From positions 8,148,670 to 8,212,669 of the forward strand of contig JAPWDM010000001.1 in the NCBI GenBank assembly GCA_035578155.1: DNA of 64,000 nucleotides, in the 5' to 3' direction. The position numbers and the translations under genes were made by a program. Under the pieces are notes generated by a model, which was given only the letters and a program-made list of their open reading frames with translations, did no database searches and had not been told where the DNA came from. How positions within the stretch are numbered: position 1 is the first letter of the stretch; each line of letters opens with the position of its first letter. Origin of the DNA: Brachynemurus nebulosus. Lineage: Eukaryota > Arthropoda > Insecta > Neuroptera > Myrmeleontidae. Below are positions 11,046 through 22,768 of the stretch, piece by piece.

Positions 11046-13246
11046 TACTATTATATATTATATTATATAGACTAATTGTATCAATGTATAATTGAGGCAG
11101 CCAGATACGACCAGTAGACGATCTGATAGTATTTTCTGTAATAAAGTAATGAATGCAATAACCGGTGGTATCCGTAGTAATGTTTTCAAATAATTATTGT
11201 AAAAATATACCATTGAGAATAAAATTTTACTTTTTTGAAAAGAAATTGCAAAATTTTGAAAGAAAAAAAAGTAGTAGGTATTCGTTTTATTTTTAAAATA
11301 AGTACGTATAAAAATTATGTCCTGCAATAATTATAGTCCTATATCCTCCTTTGTCTAGTAGTATAATATAATAGTGTTCATTGGTCTATGATGCCACCTT
11401 ATGTAAAAATATTTTTTCTTTTCTTGACCGATTAATAGGACCGATTGTGACCAATTTGTGACCTTTTAAACCAAATTTTTTCCAAGTTCAACTTTTTAGA
11501 TTTAGGATTTAAGCATTATGGAGCCAGGTACTAATAATAATAATAATAACAGTAAAGTATTTGCAGACTATAATAATTTATTTAAAAAAAATAAATACTT
11601 AAACAAAAAAGATTAATTCAACTAAGAAATACAATGCAACGCCTTGGTTTTTGTGTTTCCTCTTTCATCCCTAACTAACTGATGAAGTCTGCGTATCAGC
11701 GCATCAATATTTTGGTACGCCACATTGCAACAAATCCTGTTCGTATCAGTACAATATTAGGATACGTAACAAGTCTTTACCTAGCTCCAAATAAAAACTA
11801 AACGTGATATCAGGCAATCATAAATTTCATTTAATTAAGTACATTAGAAAGAAATTTATATGAGTATACTTAAAGACGTTCGTGCGCGTCCACAAAATAC
11901 TACAGAATAATGTTATGTAGCTACCACAAGTTACCACAAAACACTATACCTGTATGTTATGCATACAGAGCTTGTGCTTGTTCATATGTCATATCGTGTC
12001 GTGCTATGCGTATACCATCTATATACTGATCTATGACATCAATGCATACACAGCTGTTGATTGAAATTTAATAGTCTGATTTGACCTTGTATGTATATTA
12101 TGTACGTGTACACATCAAAATCTACCCGAATATTAATTTCAATAATTAATATTTCATTTTAACGTTCGTCAACACGATGTTTTTTGTGCAATTATATAAA
12201 TTGCATATTTCAAAGAATATTTTTAAACATTTTTTATTATGGTATCTACTCTTATAATACGCATACTATAATTTTTAAAATGAAAAAATGCTGTTTAGAA
12301 TATTTTTTCCTAATAGGTCTGTGTTAAAAATTTGATTTTTAATCGTCAATTACTTTAAGAAATGATCTATGAAGGCCTTAAAATCTTTGAGGGAAGATAA
12401 CTATGTAATTGAACTTGTCAGTTCCTTAAAATTAAAATATTTATCTACTATTAGGTTTGACGCACGAACGTCTTTAAATAATTAAACATCCTGTATAATG
12501 CAGAAAATTCTAATAAGTTATAAAATTAATCAATGCAACGTACTCTCATAAACACAGGCTCTACAGTTTCTTTTATTCTGTGCGCAAATTTTGTTGACAA
12601 AAAAAAATTCCTAAAAATACGATTAATTACCAACACCACCACCAACACTATCACCAGTAAATATTACTACCAAGCAGCGCACGATAACGCCATCTGAATG
12701 AACAACATTAAATTTATTTCATAATTCAACAGCTAGCTAGCTTGCCGAGCCCATCGCAACCGGGCAATCTGTTGTCGTGAACATTAATTAAGGAAAAAAA
12801 GAAATGTCATTAGTTGTTCAACTAACGATTTAATTGATTAGTGTAAATCTCATAGCCAGCCACGCACTATGAAGAAAATGAAACTATGTACATTTGTACG
12901 AAAATGAAAACGAAATGAAAGGAAAACATGTCGTGAAGTGTAAGTTGTACTTGTTCAAATAGTGTTCCGTACAATTAGTAGTTTTTATGGATTCAGTGTA
13001 ATAGTATATGAAAGTGGATAAGATACATATTTTTCCTAACGAATACAATTTTATTCCTAAAATAAACCATAATTTCCGATTTCGAAACGATCGTATCGTT
13101 ATCTCAGTGAGCTTATGATTATTAGAAAAACATAGTAATAGGTATATACTAAATGAAGAGAATGAAAAAAATCAATTTTACAAATATTATATAATATTCA
13201 GGTGTAGAAATTGTAATATATTTTTCGTGTGTAGATTTATCAATTA
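11046..13246. other. AT-rich non-coding stretch, no gene seen
   Basis: Contains an AAT trinucleotide tract near 11531-11550 and no protein-like frame. A 13-bp sequence TTCATTGGTCTA-type at about 11385 is the reverse complement of one just left of the Helitron at about 10470, so the Helitron may have landed in an older inverted-repeat element. The frame at 11058-11327 has no recognisable feature. Confidence 0.5.
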
Positions 13247-14158
13247 GGGTAAGTGCGGGAGAGATGCCGCAGTAGCCATAGTTCATCCACTGATTGATAG
13301 ATAGCGCTATTAATGGATTATATGTTTAAAATAAGTTACTTATTTAAGCTGTATATGACAACATTTATGATTCCTATCAGTTTAGTAATTATCCAAGTTT
13401 TTATTATTGAAAAGTAAGTTTTTTAACATAATATTTTATCAAGCATTTAATTCATTAGAATTTAAGAATGTATATTCTATTGTTTTAATGAAAATGAGTT
13501 TTTTTATTAATTTAGGTATATTTTAAAAGTACTGTATAAAATTTTAGGTTAGAATTCCGCACTATGCTTGCTATAGCAACATGCGGCATCTATCCCAACA
13601 AAAAGGAGAGATGCCGCATTTAAAGTTGGTATAGATGCCGCATCATATTACATATTAAAAACATAGACGTATATACCTTAATTATGCAATTTTTTTGGAC
13701 TGTAAATTATGCCACGTAAATATAAAAGATCCATTAATGGATCAGGAAGAGCCCTTATCTTAGTGGAGATAAGGCAAATAATGATGATTGCCTGTGTATT
13801 GAATGTTTTCAAAAGTACTTAGAAACAAAAAAAAGTTGACTGGTTAAGATGTATAAAATGCCAAAAATGGTTACATATGGCATGCATCATGTATGGAGAT
13901 CTGTGTAAAATGCAAAATTTTTAATATGAGCTATGTGGCGTCTCACCTTCTTTGAGGTGTGGGAGAGACGCTGCTTTGCAGGCTCTACAAAAATGTTAAT
14001 TATGAATCCTTTGTGACCGAAAATTTAAAACTATTTATAAATAATTTTAAAGAACAATGTTTACATTTATTGTGTACAAAATTTCAAATCAATTAAATGC
14101 ATACTTTAAGAATTATCAAGTGTTTTCAAAATGTGCGGCATCTCTCCCGCATTCACCC
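13247..14158 (+). mobile_element. Internally deleted pogo-like (Tc1/mariner superfamily) transposon
   Basis: TIRs of about 25 bp begin GGGTAAGTGCGGGAGAGATG (left) and GGGTGAATGCGGGAGAGATG (right, reverse strand), flanked by TA on both sides, the target of this superfamily. The GAGATGCCGCA half of the TIR recurs inside (about 13580-13645) in both orientations. Coding remains at 13709-13924 resemble the two extremities of a pogo/Tigger-type transposase, so the middle of the gene, including the DDE catalytic core, has been lost. It is 912 bp against the two kilobases or more usual for an autonomous member. Confidence 0.8.
13709..13924 (+). pseudogene. Pogo-like transposase remnant (N-terminus fused to C-terminal zinc motif)
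   Basis: The frame starting at 13709 opens with MPRKYKR, a start typical of pogo/Tigger-like transposases, and stops at 13822. A second frame across about 13779-13830 reads DDCLCIECFQKYLETKK. A third from 13835 to 13924 reads VDWLRCIKCQKWLHMACI and ends in a stop. CxxC pairs followed by W-x5-H-x3-C are the PHD-like zinc-binding tail found in some insect pogo-type transposases. Two frameshifts and the missing DNA-binding and DDE domains make it dead. The family call is by motif recognition only. Confidence 0.65.
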
Positions 14159-15537
14159 TATTTTCTTCTTTAATTCCTGAAACTCAATTTCTAAAAAAAC
14201 TACCAGAAATAGCCGTTTAATATAACATTAAGATAATTATTGACTAACAACATCTTGATCAAAACAGAAAGCGTCATCAGCTTTCTTTTTATGTACCTAG
14301 GAAATTGCGTAAGAATATTCAATCTTGATAATTTTCATGCAATCTACACCTAATTCTTAATGTTTATGAATTTCTCCAGATTTTTCTGAGCGATCGTTCT
14401 GCTAATGAGCGTCAGGGACAGCAATTTTTAACAGGTTTTCTCCCCAAACAAACTGAATTAAATTCGTGCTTCAATAATCGTTCCTTTGATACTCTACTCG
14501 ACACTTTTCGGAAAAATTGTATTTCCTCTTTCTTGGTTGTCGCCTGAAATTAACCCCTAGAACCCCCGAAATTCAAGGAAAATACCGTTAAGTAATTTCA
14601 CAAATGTTCATTTTTAACAATTTTGATACGGAATATTAAAAAATGTGGATGGACGAACGAAAGAATAAAATTGGGTAAAAGAAATTGTAACAAAGCGACC
14701 GAGAGGAAAATAGAAATGCGAATGCGATGAACGGGAGAGAGGCGAGAGTAAAACCAAATAAAATGAACATATAATTGTAACACGAAATGAACGTAAACAC
14801 TCAACAAATATTTCTGATTCCTTTAATTCCTTTTGAACAGAAATGTAATTACTACATTTTACTCAAATAATTTCCTTTATTTTATTTCTTTATTTATTTA
14901 TATTAAATACTTTTTATCTTTCCAACGACAAGATTTTCCCTGACAAGAGCATTGTCTGTTTACATGCACATATACAACATGAGTAAGTACAAAGTAAAAC
15001 TCTATCCTTCACCATTTGTTTTGTTGTTTGAATTTTATATTTCGAAACCTTACGTACACACATAATTGTTTTTATGTGTACACTATATACCTATAAAAGT
15101 TGTACATATACAATGAAAGCGTTGCTTTTGAAATATACAGCCGCGTAGAGAGATTATAAATGATAAAACTCGATGTGTAAGAACAGTGAAAATCGTAATG
15201 AACAACAAAATAAATACTAATGTGTATAGCGAGTCTCAAAGTACGACGAATGAATGGAATCGTTTCCTCTACTTTTCTTTACGGTATTCCTATTTATTTG
15301 TTTTACTGACGCCAATGACATTGATGGTTTTTCGAAGTTGAGTTTATTTAAATAACCTCATTTTCGGATGTTTCGTAATTAATTGCACAAGGAAAATGTA
15401 ATCGAATTTAAAAGAATTTAATGAAGTAAACATCAAAAATATAAGTAAAAAACGACTAGATTTTTAGGTATTTTCCAAAGTTTTTTTTTTCGAGAATAAT
15501 ACTTTTTTCAAATTTTTGTTATACCATCGTATAAAGC
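14159..15537. other. AT-rich non-coding stretch, no gene seen
   Basis: No tRNA, delimited element or protein-like frame was recognised. The minus-strand frame at 14598-14807 has no domain and low complexity. Confidence 0.5.
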
Positions 15538-15572
15538 AAATACCCCTGTCGCAGCATCTGCATAACCTAGCG
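15538..15572 (-). repeat. Short dispersed motif, copy 1 (minus)
   Basis: The reverse strand reads CGCTAGGTTATGCAGATGCT then GCGACAGGGGTATT. This core of about 40 bp recurs at 17159, 40727, 42018 and 50818 with a few mismatches each. Confidence 0.6.
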
Positions 15573-15878
15573 ATAATGATCTATATAATGTGACCAGTAA
15601 AATTAAAGAGGGTAGTTTGTAAACAAATATGATCGTTAAACAAGATTGCATTAAATTTTTTTTTATATTTATTATTGTTATATTTGTTGTTAGAAGAATA
15701 TCGTTAAAATATTCATTAATAAATATTTTAAAATTTTAATTTATAACAAAAATTTCATACAAATTAAGAAATTATGGTCTCAATGCTTGAAATTAGCTTT
15801 GATTAATTTTAAACATACTATGTCGCTATTACAAATTAACCAAAATTGGACGGTTAAACTTAAATTACTATAATTACC

Positions 15879-16566
15879 TTAAGGGGGAGGGATCCTTCAG
15901 ACAACAGGATTTATAATAATTTTTTCTGAGAAATTGGATACATTTATTGTATCAAATGAAGTTACATAGTATAGTAAATGTTATAGTGTATTCACTGATA
16001 AATTTTTATGCAAAAAAAAAGAAAAAATGGCGGTGCTACAGCTGTTCCAAGTTGACTCTTTTAATTTGCGCCGTGGAATGCCCAGCCTCTTGTAATCAAC
16101 TGAATTCAATTGGACAAAAAAAATTTATTAAGGCATTACGCTTTGCATATACCTATTTCGGATGAGAAAAATTTTTTTTCACAATTTAAAACCAAAAAGA
16201 AAAAATTTCACTTTTTTTTTTATAAACAAATTGTTATAAACAATATTTATAGTAATAATTTATGCAAAATTGTAGGTATATGCAAAGGCCAATATCTTAA
16301 AGAATATCTGTACGAAATTTCAAGTTAATATCTTAATAACTTTTTAAGTTATGTTCCACGGCGCGGAAAAAACCTGTTTTGAGAAAAACGCTATCAAAAA
16401 GCTTTCGTTCTTGAAAAGTAGACTTAAAAGCAGTTTATCGTTATCTAAGATAATCTTTCTGTTGAGATTAAAACATTAGAAATATATTCCTTAAGATTCA
16501 AATGAACTTTTAAAGCAAAACAAAAAATGAAAAATTTTGAAGTTCTGGAGGACCCTCCCCCCTTAA
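15879..16566. mobile_element. TTAA-flanked non-autonomous element 1 (688 bp)
   Basis: The left end is TTAAGGGGGAGGGATC and the right end, read on the minus strand, is TTAAGGGGGGAGGGTCC, so TTAA is present at both borders next to G-rich inverted ends. An internal inverted pair GCGCCGTGGAA (about 16069 plus, about 16352 minus) forms a second nested hairpin. No transposase frame is present. TTAA targets are typical of piggyBac-type transposases, but piggyBac ends normally begin CCC, so the superfamily is left open. Confidence 0.7.
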
Positions 16567-16937
16567 TATACGAAATGATTAAATGAATAAGAGATAAAAA
16601 ATTAAGTCCGTCTAATTTTGCTTCATTTGCTGCCTTCATATGATTTTTTAATCTAACTGTGACAATAATATTTTCGAGTAAATTTTTAATAGACTTATTT
16701 CGAGTAGATAAGTTTCGTAGCATTTTGAATGTTTTTTTTTTTGGAACTGAAATATCCATTAAATTACGTTTTCAGTTTCAAATATTATCGAGTGCTTGTG
16801 AAACATTACTACGTATAGCGAACTTTTGTTCGTATTTAAACATACGCTTGTATTCATATGTTCACTTAACATTCAGCTAAATTTACATATGAGCACTCGA
16901 TTTCTTTGGTTTGTATGACCAAACCCATATCTATGTT

Positions 16938-17126
16938 AATTAACAATCACACAATGATTGAAGAAAGTGACTCGCACCAAGGATCTCCTGGTAATTAGCC
17001 AGGTAACCAACCGGAGGATCGTGTGGTCTAGGGGGCAAGACACCTGGTTAGTTACCAGGAGATCCTGGGTGCAAGTCCAAGTCGATCCAGTTAGATAACT
17101 TTTTAATCACTGTATGATTTTTAATT
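16938..17126. mobile_element. Palindromic tRNA-bearing repeat, copy 2
   Basis: The ends are inverted tails (AATTAACAATCACACAATG on the left; the right tail read in reverse starts AATTAAAAATCATACAGTG). Inside, a partial tRNA-like unit on the minus strand (16969-17015) meets a full 73-nt unit on the plus strand (17016-17088). The plus tail matches the tail of copy 1 at 4552-4690. Both copies therefore share the plan tail, tRNA-like, inverted tRNA-like, tail. Confidence 0.7.
17016..17088 (+). tRNA. tRNA-like sequence, Thr(AGT)-like, repeat-borne
   Basis: It is 73 nt long. The acceptor arm is GGATCGT/TCGATCC (6 of 7 pairs), the D stem GTCT/AGAC around a G-rich loop, the anticodon stem CCTGG/CCAGG perfect, with loop TTAGTTA (U33 kept, triplet AGT). 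The T arm CTGGG-TGCAAGT-CCAAG has one mismatched pair and a weakened B box (TGCAAGT in place of TTCGANT). It folds better in the anticodon arm than copy 1, but the B box suggests it is not a normal tRNA gene. Confidence 0.5.
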
Positions 17127-17158
17127 ATCAAATTATATGGTTGAAAGTAAGAACTGGG

Positions 17159-17199
17159 AAATTCGTTAAGTTATGCAGGATGCTACGACAGGAATATTT
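17159..17199 (+). repeat. Short dispersed motif, copy 2
   Basis: AAATTCGTTAAGTTATGCAG followed by GATGCTACGACAGGAATATT matches the motif at 15538 and three other places. It lies only about 30 bp beyond the tail of the tRNA-bearing repeat. Confidence 0.6.
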
Positions 17200-18107
17200 A
17201 TCTTACCAACGTAATATTTAAAAAAAATTTGGTAATGTACCTAATTGGAAAATTATTTTCAAAATGAACCATGTTTTGATCGTACAAAATATAATTTTAT
17301 TTTTTTATTGAAAAAACTGGATGAAGCCAAAACAAAATTACAAATTATTATTATTTTCAATACATTAATTTTTTTCTGACGTGCATATTGTATTTTGTAT
17401 CCATGAATGTACCTACCTATACAGACATAGGTAAGCATGACTCTCCTTTTTTTCCGTTTTATTTTTAAGCATAAAACAATGTTTAATGATGCTGATTTTA
17501 TTTGGAATATACCTACCTACGAGTATGTATGTTGAAACATAAACATTACTCTTGTTTTTCTTCCCATCTACATAAGTGCTTTTTGATACAAATTTAGAAC
17601 GGGATGATAGCGCGTATTGATTCTTATAATAACATAAGTTTTATCGTGATATATTGTTATGTAAAAACCCGACAAAAACTGGAAAAAAAGCCGTATTTTG
17701 TTTATTTTGTCTGCTTTGTGTTTTTTAATTTTTTTTTTCGTAATATACTGTTTTATTGTACCGTATCTTTTTCAAAATCGATTCATCCGTTTAAATAAGT
17801 AAATAAATAAAAGATTAATGAAACGATAAATGGGCGATAAGGGACAGGAAAAATATTTGATGTTGGTTATTTCCTATATTTTGATTATCATTAAATTGAA
17901 TTTTTTATCTATCAGTGATATTTTAAAAATAAAATAACTTTTACATTACAGTTTTCGTGTGGTTTTAAAGTTATATTGTTATTTTTAGTAAAAATTTATT
18001 GAAACAGCTCGGCATTAGTCCGCGGGAAGTATCGCTGAAAATAATAAAGTCATTTTATTCCATTTCATTATTATATTGTAAATAATTCATTTCGGGTAAT
18101 TAGTTGA
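17200..18107. other. AT-rich non-coding stretch, no gene seen
   Basis: No supported feature. The frame at 17604-17798 is low complexity. Confidence 0.5.
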
Positions 18108-18365
18108 AGACACGAGCGGATACAGAAGATGGTTGCTGAAAGGAGAATTCAATAAATTAAAAAATATAAATAAAATTATAGGTTTTCGAAATCATTATTT
18201 TTTTATTTTTACCAAAATTAAGTATACGTAGGACTATCAAAAAAAAGCTTCTGTTGGATCGGTCACATTTATAAAAGGAATTGGGTCATTTTGATAGCAA
18301 AAATGAAAAGCTTACATACAAATTACCCTAATTCAGTTAGTTGCCCTAGTTAAAATCACTCGTTT
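18108..18365 (+). repeat. Dispersed repeat family B, copy 1
   Basis: It begins with GACACGAGCGGATACAG and contains GGTCACATTTATAAAAGGAA and ATTACCCTAATTCAG further on. The same blocks in the same order occur at 36377-36740, and part of them on the minus strand at 32395-32490. The interval between blocks differs, so copies have suffered indels. The class is unknown. Confidence 0.55.
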
Positions 18366-19283
18366 AAAAGAATATTTTTACACAAATATACAAAAAAGTA
18401 TATTAGAAAAATTGAAGTGTATTAAAATCAGGGATTTTGATATTTGTACCCATAAATTTGATATTTTTTAAAATCAGTTAATTAGAAATAGTCTATTAAC
18501 AAGCCAAAAAGGAAATGCTGGACGGGTCAATGAATTTTAAATTGCCTGATTAGATTAACAGGCAACAAATTGATTATATATTAACTAATTAACAAAGACT
18601 GATAATAAATTAATTATTTAATATTAAATTAAAATTATTACTATACAGAATACTAAAAAAGAAAAAACTTAACTAAGTACATATACAATGAACTCTAATG
18701 ACTTGAAACTATTTATTTTAACAAAGTTTTAATGAAAAAACGAAATTTAAAAGTCATCAATATTCATAATAAAAACGTTATTATTTCGTTTAAATTAAAA
18801 TTTTAAGGAGGAAGAAGATTCAATCGTCAACTTACTGCTGCAGTCAACCGTAATCAGAAATATTTATGTAGGTATAAAACATGAATTTGTTAGGTGCTCA
18901 ATTAAAAATCCAATACACATAATCCTATAACGAATGAGATCTGACCTTGTTGTAAAAGTTAAATATTTTTACTGTAATTATTGTGGTCGTGTGAATTAAT
19001 AGAAAATTTATAGTCAAACGAATTTGAAATGAAGAATCTCGCTTCGACTGCGCACGTACAGTGTCTATAAGAGACATGTATACTACTGCTGTATACTACT
19101 AAATAATTATCGCGACTTTAAAAATATTAGAATGAACTGCAGATGAGTTACTATACTTCTGTCACTTCAAATCCCGTTGACTCTATAATTGCTGATATGT
19201 GATATGCTGATATGCATGACAGATATGTACAACTTCAATGAATTCAAATCGGATTAGTGGAATTCAAATCAGATGTCGGATAC
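18366..19283. other. AT-rich non-coding stretch, no gene seen
   Basis: No supported feature beyond short A/T tracts. Confidence 0.5.
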
Positions 19284-19477
19284 AGTACAGCACCGATAAT
19301 GTAAAAAAAATCAATTTTGGAAATTTTTTGAGAGCATCAAATTACTCTCAAAATTTTTTGAGAGTATCAAATTGAGAGCATCAGAGGCAACATCACTTTT
19401 AGAAAGTTGCATCAAAAATGTCAAGTATTTATCAAAAAATTTCCAAAATTGATCTTTCCATTATCGGTGCTATACTG
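19284..19477. mobile_element. 194-bp MITE with TA target
   Basis: Inverted ends start CAGTACAGCACCGATAATG (left) and CAGTATAGCACCGATAATGG (right, reverse strand). Complementarity continues through ATCAATTTTGGAAATTTTTT for roughly 45 bp per arm. TA is present on both sides. The CAG start and TA target suit the pogo branch of Tc1/mariner. There is no coding capacity. Confidence 0.75.
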
Positions 19478-20627
19478 TATATTATGCAACGAGTTTTGTA
19501 CTAAATAAGAAAAATTAAAATTAGAGGCTTCGTTAGAAAAAAAAATATAATTTGATATTTGTTTACAAAATTTGTACGAAAACATCGATTAATTGTCAGT
19601 TACGTTGTGTTCTCTAAATAACAATAGGTGTTTTGTAACTAAGAAAAAGACTATTTTTCTTTTTTTTATAACTCAACTAAATTGTTGATATTATTTTATT
19701 TTATTTTACTGATTAATAAAATAAATTTTGTTTAATTTTCATAGTCATATTCAATTAGAATAAGATAACCTACCGAAGCATCATTTGATTACGTGATTAA
19801 TAGCTAAAAAATTATTTTTTTAGAATAATTCTTTTAGAAATTAAATAATAATAATGATAATTAGAATAAATTAACATAATGGATGACTGTTTTTAATTAT
19901 TTTATTAAAAATTTTTTCGGAACCATAACGGTCGCAAATACGACATTTTTATAAACCAATTCCACTTTTTTTTTATTATTATAAGATCACTAGGTGTGAT
20001 AGTTAGTTGAAGAGATGAACACCTGCATTTATCAATAATAAATAATAGTAGCAGCATCGGCTTTAAATTTATAAGTTTATAATTAAATTTAAAATCAAAA
20101 TAATTTATTTGTAGTCACTGTGTGTTGGTCTCTACTATGTTGGAAGCAAAGTTTAAAATTTTAATTTAATCAATTAAACGAACTGTCGAGCTTGAATGAC
20201 GATAGTGGGTAATAGTCTGGTATACTTGGTTCGCATGAGGATCGAATTGGGACCAACATTGGAAAGTTGTACATATGGTACATGCATACATATACAGACA
20301 GAGTAGATAGTTTAAAATAAAACAAATTCTCCGACAGTTAAATCAATTAGTACAAAACTAGAAATGTGGCATCAATACAAAAGTTAAATCAATTAAAGTA
20401 ACCCACTACAATACGCCCCACTTTTTTTTAAGCGTTGATAAAATGAAAATTTCTGTAGCTTTCTTTGAATTTTTTTATTGGAATACAATTTCTGATATTT
20501 TTATAGTGTGCAAAAGAAGAACAAACTAAAACCTTTAATAAATTCTGAAAATTATTTTAAATTTAAATGTTTGCCACAATATTAAGCAGGTATTTTGCGT
20601 AGTTCTTTAGGCTTTCGTTTCTTTAAG
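19478..20627. other. AT-rich non-coding stretch, no gene seen
   Basis: No supported feature. Confidence 0.5.
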
Positions 20628-20700
20628 GGGGACGTTGTTATTAAAAGATTTATTTTAACGCCAAGAAGGATGTTGCTATTAAAAAATTTCTTTTAAGACC
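20628..20700. repeat. Two-copy tandem repeat
   Basis: GGACGTTGTTATTAAAAGAT and GGATGTTGCTATTAAAAAAT begin two adjacent units of about 37 bp ending TTTTAACGCC and TTTTAAGACC. A TTTAAGGGGG just to the left resembles the end of the TTAA-flanked elements, but no partner end was found. Confidence 0.5.
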
Positions 20701-21387
20701 TAAAATGACATTATCAACTTGTAATTCTCTATGCTTCACTTTTTATCGTTATTTTATTCAATTCATTCAGATAATATGTTTTTAGACCAACAAGCTCAAA
20801 ATGTTTTTTGTTCACCTTCAACAAATTTGATGTTTAAGGTCGACACTGGGGTATATTACAGTCAGTAAGGAAGCTGTATGCCACTGCCCATTGGCAGTGT
20901 ATTTTATTCTAGTTCTACCTTTGACTGATGCAATCTTCCTACAATCCTTCAGGAGACGTTGAAAAGTCGAAGGATTCAAACGGTACATAATATATAGTCA
21001 TTTTGAAAATTAATAATTTTTTCAACTTCTTGAGTTCACATTTACATAGTAAGCAACTTGATGAGTAAACAATATTTACTATTCAGTTTTCTGATTACTA
21101 TAGTTACAAAAAATGGCAACTCAAAAAAGTTTACTTGACATCTTAAGGAGAACCTTAGCTTACTGTTAATTAGACGCCTACTGTTTATTTTTACTATAAT
21201 TGCATTTTCAATTAATTTTATTCATTTTTTTCAATCTTTTTGGTTTAATTTTTTTGGTTGGAGAAAACAACTTGTTCATACTCGGGTCACGCAAGTGTTA
21301 TTCTTATGGCCGAGAATGCTTATGAACCCTTAACTTTCAGCCCGGAGTTATGAAAATGTATTCGAGACCATAAATATAACACTTATG
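20701..21387. other. AT-rich non-coding stretch, no gene seen
   Basis: No supported feature. Confidence 0.45.
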
Positions 21388-21529
21388 GCCAGAGGTGGCC
21401 CAAGATTAAAATCGAAAGTGGGCAAAACGACTTTTGCGAGTTGATTTTTCCTGAAATTTCTTCCCAAATTATAGGTAACGAGCAAAAAAAAAATTTCCAT
21501 CGCGCACTTTCATCAAGTTTTACTAGCTC
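21388..21529 (+). mobile_element. Truncated hAT-type element, same family as 53997-54275
   Basis: It starts CAGAGGTGGCCCAAGATTAA and continues with blocks GTGGGCAA, TTTTGCGAG, TTTC(C/T)TGAAATTTCT and GACGAGCAAAAAAA-like sequence, in the same order as the intact 279-bp element at 53997. It is cut off at the TTAA where the next element begins, which dates the TTAA insertion as younger. Confidence 0.6.
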
Positions 21530-21753
21530 TTAAGGGGAGGTTTACTTGCGAGTCGTTAAAAAAAATTGATTTTTTTTTGCAGAAATTGGTAGCTAATTAT
21601 GTATAGAATATGTTCCCAAAGAGATCTTACTGAAAATAATTTAAAAACAAGATTCTTGCACATTAACCGAATCCAGCTTTCTATAAAAAAAAATTCAAAA
21701 AACGTAGTTTACGCAATAATGAGTATTAAATATAAAATTTTGAAAATACGTTT

Positions 21754-21823
<70 letters not shown>

Positions 21824-21824
21824 C

Positions 21825-21922
<98 letters not shown>

Positions 21923-22147
21923 AAACGTATTTTCAAAATTTTATATTTAATACTCATTATTGCGTAAACTACGTTTTTTGAATTTTTTTTTATAGAAAGC
22001 TGGATTCGGTTAATGTGCAAGAATCTTGTTTTTAAATTATTTTCAGTAAGATCACTTTGGGAACATATTCTACACATAATTAGCTACCAATTTCTGCAAA
22101 AAAAAAATCAATTTTTTTTAACGACTCTCAAGTAAACCTCCCCTTAA
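21530..22147. mobile_element. TTAA-flanked palindromic element 2 with TA-repeat centre
   Basis: Both ends read TTAAGGGGAGGTTTACTTG inward, and the arms are near-identical reverse complements for about 220 bp (21530-21755 and 21920-22147). The centre is a TA microsatellite. The palindrome even includes about 25 bp of flank (CATCAAGTTTTACTAGCTC on both sides), so it is an inverted duplication of one element end plus flank and does not look like a simple insertion. The long mirrored frames at 21599-21967 and 21709-22077 are the arm and TA repeat read by chance. Confidence 0.75.
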
Positions 22148-22219
22148 GAGCTAGTAAAACTTGATGAAAGTTTTACTAGCTCTTAAGGGGAGCTAGTAAA
22201 AGGGATGATAGTAAAGGGA

Positions 22220-22286
<67 letters not shown>
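21756..22286. repeat. TA dinucleotide microsatellites
   Basis: Long TA tracts at about 21756-21919 (broken by a few GTATATAC units) and 22223-22286 lie at the centres of the inverted structures. Confidence 0.95.
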
Positions 22287-22289
<3 letters not shown>

Positions 22290-22768
22290 AAACGTATTTT
22301 TTTATTTTAAAGATAATTCAATTCTTCGGCACCTCTACCTAAGTTCGATACAGTTTCAATATTTTTTTTATTTTTAAATTTATTTTAAAGAGTGAAAAAT
22401 AAGACAGAAATCGTAATCAAGAGTTCAAACATCCGCCATTTTTTTTTCTTTCCGCAGTTTATTGATTATATAGGTAGAGGTGCCGGTACTCTTCATATAT
22501 TTTATAAATCTTTTTCGTTTTTGGATTTCGGTGGTTTATTACCGGCGCTAGGATGTCCACCAACAAGGCATTGGATTTTCGGATTGTCACACTGCAGTAT
22601 CTATAAAATGGACACTTTTTTATATTTTTCCTTGAAAAATTTTTTTTGTGTAGCTTAATACTTAATAAATATGTGCACAAAATTGGAAATTGATATTTAC
22701 TTCCGTTCTTGAGAAAAAAATTCTAGAAAAATACATAATTTTTAAGGACTATCGAGTAAACCTCCCCT
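22148..22768. mobile_element. Further part of the TTAA element, ending in AGTAAACCTCCCCTTAA
   Basis: After a partial repeat of the flank (TTTTACTAGCTCTTAAGGGG at about 22175) and another TA tract (22223-22286), the sequence AAGAAACGTATTTTTTTATT resumes where the palindrome arm stopped. It runs to AGTAAACCTCCCCTTAA at 22752-22768, the opposite end of the same element family. A small internal inverted pair CGGCACCTCTACCTA / TAGGTAGAGGTGCCG (about 22329 and 22470) is included. The right end probably represents the original full element. Confidence 0.6.

Noticed and set aside
21599..22077. Mirrored 122-codon ORFs on both strands
   Set aside because: They are the two arms of one palindrome read through a TA microsatellite, giving Ile-Tyr repeats; not genes.
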